A stretch of 64,000 nt of DNA, taken from assembly GCF_000687165.1 (NCBI RefSeq), contig NZ_JMKU01000010.1, forward strand, positions 124,001 to 188,000, written 5' to 3'. Source of the stretch: Paracidovorax oryzae ATCC 19882. Its GTDB lineage: Bacteria > Pseudomonadota > Gammaproteobacteria > Burkholderiales > Burkholderiaceae_C. The translations under genes were made by a program, and so were the position numbers. This document shows positions 58,585 through 64,000 of this stretch, one piece after another. The first letter of the stretch is position 1. Each line of letters opens with the position of its first letter. The notes under the pieces were generated by a model. It saw only the letters and a program-made list of their open reading frames with translations. It was not told where the DNA came from and did not search any database.

Positions 58585-59487
58585 ATGCCTGCGCCGCAGA
58601 AAATCAATTACCAACACACCGGCCCCTATGACCGGGTCGTTTTCCAGGAACAATTCACCCAGCAGTTCGGCACCAGCGGCAGGTACAACGCCGCAGCCAT
58701 TCCCGACATGCTGTCCCTGCTGGGCATGATCGAGCGCGACACGGCCATCAACGACGTGCGCCAGGCTGCCTACATGCTCGCGACCGTGATGTGGGAAACC
58801 ACCTCTCCGGTCACCGTCACCAAGGTGGCGACGAACAAGAAGGGGCTGCCGCTGGTGGACAAGCACGGGCAGCCCGTCGTCCTCAAGCAGAAGAAGTGGC
58901 TGATGACCATGGCCCCCGTGGCCGAGATCGGCCACGGCAAGGGACGGCAGTACCACGAACCCGTCAAGGTCAAGCTGCTGCCGGATGGCGGGGCGCGCAT
59001 CACCGAGCAGGACGGCGACCAGTTCTCGGTCACGGCGGCCGGGGACATCTCCCCGCTCACCAAGGGTGCCAAGATGGGCACCAAGGACGACGGCGCCGCC
59101 ACCAAGTCCTACGACTCCGACGACGGCATCGAGCAGGCCTATTACGGGCGCGGCTACGTGCAGCTGACCTGGTGGTCCAACTACGCCAAGGCAGGCGTCG
59201 CGCTCGGCCGGGGGCTGGGGCTGCTGACGGACCCGGAGCAGGTCAAGACGCCCGAGACCGCCTATGCACTGATGTCCTACGGCATGCGCACGGGCGGCAT
59301 CTTCGCGAACGGGCGCAAGTTCTCGCTCTACTTCTCGGGGGACGCGACCGATTACGTGTCGGCCCGGAAAATGGTCAACGGAAGCGACCACGCCGAAGAC
59401 ATCGCCAAGATCGCCCGGAAGTTCGAGGCGGTCCTGCTGAAGGCCCGGCCGAACGCCATCACCACACCCGCCGCCCCCAAGCCATGA
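58585..59487 (+). CDS. GH19-like lysozyme/chitinase, candidate effector
   Basis: Protein of 300 residues without a signal peptide (MPAPQKINYQHTGPYDRVVF). A lysozyme-like fold is marked by AAYMLATVMWETTSPV, with catalytic Glu71, and by the GH19/endolysin motif YYGRGYVQLTWWSNYAKAG near 190. An inserted beta-rich region (about 80-165: QPVVLKQKKWLMTMAPVAEI, LPDGGARITEQDGDQF) separates them. It should cut peptidoglycan or chitin. The next gene overlaps by 4 bp and encodes an exported DUF4087 protein, the layout of an effector with immunity. No phage genes surround it. The upstream frame in the same phase lacks a better start. Confidence 0.75.
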   Translation: MPAPQKINYQHTGPYDRVVFQEQFTQQFGTSGRYNAAAIPDMLSLLGMIERDTAINDVRQAAYMLATVMWETTSPVTVTKVATNKKGLPLVDKHGQPVVLKQKKWLMTMAPVAEIGHGKGRQYHEPVKVKLLPDGGARITEQDGDQFSVTAAGDISPLTKGAKMGTKDDGAATKSYDSDDGIEQAYYGRGYVQLTWWSNYAKAGVALGRGLGLLTDPEQVKTPETAYALMSYGMRTGGIFANGRKFSLYFSGDATDYVSARKMVNGSDHAEDIAKIARKFEAVLLKARPNAITTPAAPKP

Positions 59488-59909
59488 CACGCTGCACTGC
59501 CCCGAAGACCCTGCGCGGCCCGATGACGGCCCGCGTCCTCCATGCCCTGCTGTGGCTGGGTGCCTGCCAGTTCGCGGCCGCCGCGATGCCGCCCGACACG
59601 ACCACGCGCTGCGGCTGGTTCGACAACCCGACGCCGGGCAACGCGACCCTGGTGGACAAGGACGGGGAATGGACCATCGGCATGCAGGGAGGCCACCAGG
59701 CCGAAGGCGACTGGCCGACGTTCCCCAAGTCGCGCTGGGTGGCGACCGGCACCGGCAGCGCGGGCTACGGCTGCGCCTGCCTGAAAGTCAGCGCCCGCGC
59801 CGATACGCAGGAAGTGACGCACATCTTCTCGTCACGCACCCAGCCCTTGTCGGTCTGCCGCAAGGACAAGGCGCTGACGGGCAAGGAGCCGGAGAACCCG
59901 CTCAAGTAA
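59484..59909 (+). CDS. DUF4087 domain exported protein, candidate immunity protein
   Basis: Protein of 141 residues (or 128 from the ATG at 59523). A signal peptide (ARVLHALLWLGACQFAAAAM) precedes the DUF4087 signature TTRCGWFDNPTPGNATLVDK, EWTIGMQGGHQAEGDWP and the Cys-containing GYGCACLKV. It should be periplasmic with disulfides. Coupling to the lysozyme-like gene by ATGA overlap suggests that it protects the producer cell from that enzyme; this is inference from layout, not from a known DUF4087 activity. Confidence 0.75.
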   Translation: MTRCTAPKTLRGPMTARVLHALLWLGACQFAAAAMPPDTTTRCGWFDNPTPGNATLVDKDGEWTIGMQGGHQAEGDWPTFPKSRWVATGTGSAGYGCACLKVSARADTQEVTHIFSSRTQPLSVCRKDKALTGKEPENPLK

Positions 59910-59981
59910 GTCCGGCGGCCGGGTTACTGACTTGGTAGATGGCCGCATGGGCTGAGCAGCGCCACAAAAAAAGCGCGACCA

Positions 59982-60531
59982 ATGGCTGACAACTCACTGA
60001 TCTGCCGCCGCGAGGGCTGCGGCACACCCGTCCAGATCTCCGACGCGGGCGCCGTCCACCGGCTCATGCTCAAGCTGCGGCAGCTCTACGTGCAATCCAC
60101 AGGCGGCCGATGAAGCTACCCAATACTGGGCAGGCGTCGCCACCCAGTCTCGGAGTCCTTTGGCGCCGCTGGCCCACGTGCCCGGCGTGTTCGCCGCGCT
60201 GTGGACCCCGGACATTGCACCCACCACGGCCACAGTACTGAGCACTGCCGGATATGGCTTTGCAGCGCTGCCGAAGAGCCTGATCCACTTTACGACGAAG
60301 GCAGGGGCCGCAGGCATCGCGCGAACCGCCGTCATCCACTCCAGCAAATTCGGCCTGCATGGATTTTTCGGGCCTGGCGTGTACATGGCCAGATTCGGCC
60401 GCCCTCTGAACATGATGATCAAAGAGGCCGCGACGATTCCAATACACCTTTCGACCCCAGCCGGCACCGTCCGTATCCTTCCTTACCTTGTGTACGTCCG
60501 GTGGGGCTTCAACGGTGTGAGGATGCTCTGA
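59982..60531 (+). pseudogene. Frameshifted ADP-ribosyltransferase-type (Tox-ART-HYD1-like) toxin
   Basis: An ATG at 59982 opens a 43-codon frame (MADNSLICRREGCGTPVQ ... LKLRQLYVQSTGG) that stops at 60113. The +1 frame is open from 60001 and continues ADEATQYWAGVATQS ... HVPGVFAALWTPD into a C-terminal domain SLIHFTTKAGAAGIARTAVI, SSKFGLHGFFGPGVYMARFG. That domain resembles the HYD1-type ADP-ribosyltransferase toxins with the H-F-T and GPGVY motifs. One base too few or too many near 60105-60113 would join both parts into about 182 residues. Either the toxin is broken, or it starts at the TTG at 60160 as a bare toxin domain. Its stop overlaps the following small gene as TGATG. Confidence 0.6.
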
Positions 60532-60704
60532 TGAAACGCCTTCGCTTTTCCACCATCTTCGGCTGGTGCACCGTCCTATTCGGCTGGACCTGCTGGGTGC
60601 TGGCCTACGTGCAGGGCAATTGGTGGTGGGTCGTGGTTTCCGTCATTCCGTATGTGATCTACCAGGCGTTCTTCAACAAGGACGGGCAGGAGGGCAGCGG
60701 CTGA
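60531..60704 (+). CDS. Small membrane protein, candidate immunity protein
   Basis: A 57-residue protein with two membrane helices (IFGWCTVLFGWTCWVLAYVQ and WWWVVVSVIPYVIYQAFF) and a short charged tail KDGQEGSG. The ATG at 60531 shares one base with the stop of the toxin-like gene, so it is translationally coupled to it, as immunity genes often are. No family was recognised. The intergenic stretch that follows (60705-60920) carries a Fur-box-like site and no gene. Confidence 0.6.
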   Translation: MKRLRFSTIFGWCTVLFGWTCWVLAYVQGNWWWVVVSVIPYVIYQAFFNKDGQEGSG

Positions 60705-60785
60705 GCTGCTCGAACAGGTCCGGTTGCGGCTCCTCCGGTAGCCCTGCGAACCGCCCGTGCGCAGCGTCGCGGCAATGCGACAGCG

Positions 60786-60804
60786 AATGAGATTGGTTCT
60801 CAAC
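60786..60804 (+). promoter_or_regulatory. Fur-box-like site
   Basis: AATGAGATTGGTTCTCAAC contains the perfect inverted repeat TGAGA-N5-TCTCA and resembles the 19-bp Fur consensus. It lies 117 bp upstream of the TonB-dependent receptor gene, which fits iron repression. Confidence 0.6.
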
Positions 60805-60920
60805 CTGGTGTTACAGTTCGGCGCCTTCACGGCCGAGCTGCGCACCGTTGCGCACTGATCCGTTCCCCGTCGTTTTCGCGTCTTCTCTCGCGCCGGAGCC
60901 TGCTCCGGCCTGCTCTGCAC

Positions 60921-63125
60921 ATGCCCGCTCTCTCGTCGCCTTCCATCCCGGCCACCGTGGCCGCGGCCCCCTCGCGCTCCGCCATGCCCCGCCGCGCCCC
61001 GCTGGCGCAGGCCGTGCTGGCGCTGGCCGCCACCCTGTCCGCCCAGCACCCGGCCCATGCGCAGGAGGCCGCCACGGCCCCGGCAGCCTCCACCGCCACG
61101 CTGCAGGAAGTGCGCGTGCAGGATGCCACCGACGGCTCCGGCTACCAGGGCGCGCAGCGCAACACCGCCGCCACCCGCACCGACACGCCCCTGGTCGAAA
61201 CCCCGCAGGCGGTGCGCGTGGTATCGCAGCAGCTCATCCAGGACCTGGGCGCCACGCGCCTGGCGGACACGGTGGACTTCGTGAGCGGCGTCACGCGCCT
61301 CAATGACTTCGGCGGCACCTGGGACAACTACGCCATCCGCGGCTTCAGCAATACCGACGGCGGCTCGCTGCTCAACGGCTTCGCCTCCGGCCGGGGCTAT
61401 GGCCCCATGCGCGACATGGCGACGGTGGAGCGGGTGGAGTTCCTCAAGGGCCCGGCCGCCGCGCTCTACGGCAGCAGCGAGCCCGGCGGCACGCTCAACA
61501 TCGTCACCAAGAAGCCGCAGTTCACCGCGTCGCACAAGGCCGGCCTGGAAGTGGGCACGCTGGGCATGCGCCGCGCCACGCTGGACACCACCGGCCCCAT
61601 CACGCAGCACCTGGCCTACCGCCTGAACGTGGCGGCCGAGGACGGCGCGAGCCGCACGAATCTGGTGGACAGCCACAAGTACGTGGTCGCCCCCGCGTTC
61701 ACCTGGGCGCTGGGCGCCGACACGGTGCTGCAATACGAGGCCGAGTTCATCCGCATCCGCACGCCGCTGGACCGGGGCACCATCCAGGTGAACGGCAATG
61801 CCCTGGCCCTGCCCGGCGACCGTTTCCTGGGCGAGCCCAACCGCGGCAAGCTGCATGTGACGGGCGACACGCACCAGCTGACACTGGACCACGACCTGGG
61901 CGGCGGCTGGCGCACGCGCCTGGGCGCCTCGTACCGGGAGACTGCGTACTACGGCGACGCCATGGACTTTGGCAACGGAAGGCTGGGCCTGCTGCAGGCC
62001 GATGGCCGCACGCTGTATCGCAGCGACACCTGGCGCAGCCTGCCTTCGCGCGACACCTCGGTGCAGGCCGAGGTGGAGGGCAAGGCCACCACCGGCAGCC
62101 TGCGCCACACCCTGCTGGCGGGCCTGGAGTCCTCGCGCCTGTTCGTGGGCCAGTACGGCGAGGCCTCGGCCCGAGGCTCCCGCCTGTACGCCATCGACAT
62201 CTACCAGCCCACCTACGACCTGTCCCGGACAGCGTCGATGACGCCGTATTTCAGCAGCCAGGACCACCAGCGCGCCACGGGCCTCTTCCTGCAGGACCAG
62301 ATCGACCTCACGGCGCGCTGGAAGCTGCTGGCCGGCGTGCGCTTCGACCGTTTCCATCAGAGCCTGGACGACCGGCTCGCCAACAGCAACACCACTCAGG
62401 AGCATTCATCCACCTCGCCGCGCGTGGGACTCAGCTACATGCTCACGCCGGACAGCTCGGTCTATGTCTCCTACGGCCGCTCGTTCCGGCCCAATGCCGG
62501 CGGCGATGCGTCGGGCAACGCCTTCGCACCGACCAAGGGCAAGGCCTTCGAAGCCGGTGCCAAGTGGCAGTCGCCCGACCAGCGCCTGATCGCCTCCATG
62601 GCCGTGTTCGACATCCGCAAGACCAACGTGCTCACGCCTGATCCGAACAACGCCAACTTCAACGTGGCGGCGGGCGAGGTGCGCAGCCGTGGCGTCGAGG
62701 CCGATGTGTCCGGCAAGCTCGACGCTCATTGGCGACTGACGGCCAACGCGGCCTACACCGACACCGAGGTGCTGCGCGATAACGACAAGACTCTGCTGGG
62801 CAAGCGCCTGCTGGGCATCCCGCGCGTGAGCGGCGGCCTGTTCGCCATCCGCGAAGACCGCCTGGCCTCGGGCGGCCGCTACGGCGTGGGCGGCGGCCTG
62901 GTGCACGTGGGCGAACGCACGGCCACGGCCAACGACACCTACCGCCTGCCGGCCTACACAACGGCGCGCCTCACCGCCTACTGGCAGGTCGATCCGCGCA
63001 CACGCCTGACGCTGGACGTACACAACCTCTTCGACAAGCACTACGCCGCCACGTCATGGGGCGCGCTCACCGCCATGCCGGGCCTGGGCCGGCAGGTGGT
63101 GGCGGGGCTCCAGCACAGCTTCTGA
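60921..63125 (+). CDS. TonB-dependent siderophore receptor
   Basis: Outer membrane receptor of 734 residues. A signal peptide (ends AHAQEA, near 48) is followed by a plug domain (about 70-190: DTPLVETPQAVRVVSQQLIQ, YAIRGFSNTDGGSLLNGF, VERVEFLKGPAAALYGSSEP, GGTLNIVTKKP) and a 22-strand barrel ending in HSF. The motif KGPAAALYG and the repeated aromatic strand ends fit the FhuA/FpvA-type ferrisiderophore group. A Fur-box-like site lies upstream. No siderophore biosynthesis genes are near, so it may take up foreign siderophores. Confidence 0.92.
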   Translation: MPALSSPSIPATVAAAPSRSAMPRRAPLAQAVLALAATLSAQHPAHAQEAATAPAASTATLQEVRVQDATDGSGYQGAQRNTAATRTDTPLVETPQAVRVVSQQLIQDLGATRLADTVDFVSGVTRLNDFGGTWDNYAIRGFSNTDGGSLLNGFASGRGYGPMRDMATVERVEFLKGPAAALYGSSEPGGTLNIVTKKPQFTASHKAGLEVGTLGMRRATLDTTGPITQHLAYRLNVAAEDGASRTNLVDSHKYVVAPAFTWALGADTVLQYEAEFIRIRTPLDRGTIQVNGNALALPGDRFLGEPNRGKLHVTGDTHQLTLDHDLGGGWRTRLGASYRETAYYGDAMDFGNGRLGLLQADGRTLYRSDTWRSLPSRDTSVQAEVEGKATTGSLRHTLLAGLESSRLFVGQYGEASARGSRLYAIDIYQPTYDLSRTASMTPYFSSQDHQRATGLFLQDQIDLTARWKLLAGVRFDRFHQSLDDRLANSNTTQEHSSTSPRVGLSYMLTPDSSVYVSYGRSFRPNAGGDASGNAFAPTKGKAFEAGAKWQSPDQRLIASMAVFDIRKTNVLTPDPNNANFNVAAGEVRSRGVEADVSGKLDAHWRLTANAAYTDTEVLRDNDKTLLGKRLLGIPRVSGGLFAIREDRLASGGRYGVGGGLVHVGERTATANDTYRLPAYTTARLTAYWQVDPRTRLTLDVHNLFDKHYAATSWGALTAMPGLGRQVVAGLQHSF

Positions 63126-63191
63126 GTCCATCGCCCGTTCCTGTGGCAGTCTTGGCGTTTGCGGCGACCACATGAAACGGAAGGCATCCAC

Positions 63192-64000
63192 ATGGGCTTG
63201 GCAATGGGTTGGGACGAATGGGCCGCGCACGACGCGGTAGGGCTGGCCGGACTGGTGCGCCGCGGCGAGGTGACCCCCGCCGAGCTCGCCGCCCAGGCGG
63301 CGGCCGGCGTGGCGAAGGTCAACCCCGCCCTGGGCGCGGTGGTCGAGGTCTTCGCCGATGCGGTGGCCGACCCGCTGCAGGCCGGCATGCAGCCCGGCGG
63401 CCCGCTGGCCGGCGTGCCCTTCTTCATGAAGGACCTGGGCCCCACGCTGGCCGGGCGGCTGCAGGAGCAGGGCTCGCTCTTCATGCGCGGCAACCGCCCC
63501 ACCGAAGACGCCTGGCTCACGCGGCAGATGCGCCGCGCGGGGCTGAACCTCATGGGCCGCACCACCACGCCGGAATTCGGCGTCTGCAGCTCGGCCGAGA
63601 ACCCGGCCGTCTATGTCACGCGCAACCCCTGGAACACCGGCTACACCACCTGCGGCTCCTCCGCCGGCACGGCCGCCATCGTGGCGGCCGGCGTGGTGCC
63701 CATGTCGCATGCCACGGACGGCGGCGGCTCCATCCGCATCCCGGCGGGCTTCAACGGCAACATCGGCCTCAAGCCCTCGCGCGGCGTGTTCTCCATCGCG
63801 CCGCAGGCCTCGGACATCACGGGCTATGTCTCCACCCAGGGCTGCCACAGCCGCACGGTGCGCGACACGGCCGCCTTCGTCGATGCCTGCCGGGGCGGCG
63901 CGCCGGGCGAGTTCATGCCCTACTGGACCGCGCCCGAGCCCTATACAGAACTGATCCGCCGCGACCCGGCCCGCCTGCGCATCGCGCTCTCGCACGAATG
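63192..64000 (+). CDS. Amidase signature family enzyme (3' end off window)
   Basis: The first 269 residues of an amidase. The Ser-cisSer-Lys triad is visible: Lys in VPFFMKDLGPTLAG (near 80), cis-Ser and region in TTCGSSAGTAAIVAAG (near 156) and the nucleophile Ser in DGGGSIRIPAGFNGNIGLKP (near 180). DEWAAHDAVGLAGLVRRGEV opens the fold as in many 6-aminohexanoate-cyclic-dimer hydrolase-like amidases. The substrate is unknown. The start ATG at 63192 follows GGAAGG. Confidence 0.88.
   Translation, partial: MGLAMGWDEWAAHDAVGLAGLVRRGEVTPAELAAQAAAGVAKVNPALGAVVEVFADAVADPLQAGMQPGGPLAGVPFFMKDLGPTLAGRLQEQGSLFMRGNRPTEDAWLTRQMRRAGLNLMGRTTTPEFGVCSSAENPAVYVTRNPWNTGYTTCGSSAGTAAIVAAGVVPMSHATDGGGSIRIPAGFNGNIGLKPSRGVFSIAPQASDITGYVSTQGCHSRTVRDTAAFVDACRGGAPGEFMPYWTAPEPYTELIRRDPARLRIALSHE

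Noticed and set aside
58585-60704. Prophage lysis cassette
   Set aside because: The lysozyme-like protein could be an endolysin, but there is no holin, spanin, tail or capsid gene nearby, and the next gene encodes an exported DUF4087 protein.

Overview
The window is a high-GC bacterial chromosome fragment, roughly 65-70% G+C by eye. It looks like a member of the Comamonadaceae, most likely Acidovorax of the plant-pathogenic avenae/citrulli group. The evidence is two Bug-type tripartite tricarboxylate receptors, many LysR regulators with divergent partners, a split MetH behind an SAH riboswitch, a complete urea/short-chain-amide ABC operon, and a protease resembling the plant-pathogen effector AvrRpt2. 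The species assignment is inference from gene content only. Both ends cut genes: a DctD-like regulator at the left and an amidase at the right.

Region by region. 1-4 kb: a DctB/DctD-type two-component system lies divergent from a Bug solute receptor that has a near-consensus sigma-54 promoter and two 16-bp operator-like sites. 4-11.7 kb: SDR/LysR pair, ferredoxin-NADP reductase, glycine-zipper membrane protein, DUF72 protein, YihY membrane protein, diguanylate cyclase. 11.7-18.2 kb: Tat-type phospholipase C with a tiny lipoprotein, then the cobalamin-binding part of methionine synthase under an SAH riboswitch whose 3' end can sequester the start site, then a lipoprotein. 18.4-22.7 kb: a tightly overlapping operon of a GntR regulator, a polar amino acid-type ABC importer and a ureidoglycolate-lyase-like protein. 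22.8-29.3 kb: FadL-type porin, acyl-CoA ligase, class V aminotransferase plus ABC receptor, LysR.

29.3-32.6 kb is a visibly AT-richer island with a 224-aa orphan, an AlbA_2/ATPase protein and a 3' tRNA fragment. 32.6-39.2 kb holds two copies of a MocR-type regulator. The left copy is a multiply frameshifted pseudogene and the right one is intact. Each keeps the same upstream motif and a divergent partner gene. 39.4-40.1 kb: AvrRpt2-like papain-fold protease. 40.2-43.6 kb: Bug receptor, muconate-cycloisomerase-like enzyme and divergent LysR.

44.1-57.0 kb is a nitrogen-scavenging module. On the minus strand are an urt/fmd-type ABC importer, formamidase, FmdB and aliphatic amidase. Facing it on the plus strand is a 1156-aa fusion of an NCS1-type permease, a cysteine cluster, a histidine kinase and a receiver, followed by a LuxR-type response regulator. 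I infer that the sensor controls the amide operon. 57.0-58.6 kb: PACE-type efflux protein with a divergent LysR.

58.6-60.7 kb looks like an interbacterial-competition cassette: a GH19-like lysozyme/chitinase without a signal peptide overlapping a DUF4087 exported protein (candidate effector and immunity pair), then a frameshifted ADP-ribosyltransferase-type toxin remnant overlapping a small two-helix membrane protein. 60.8-64 kb: Fur-box-like site, TonB-dependent siderophore receptor, and the start of an amidase gene.
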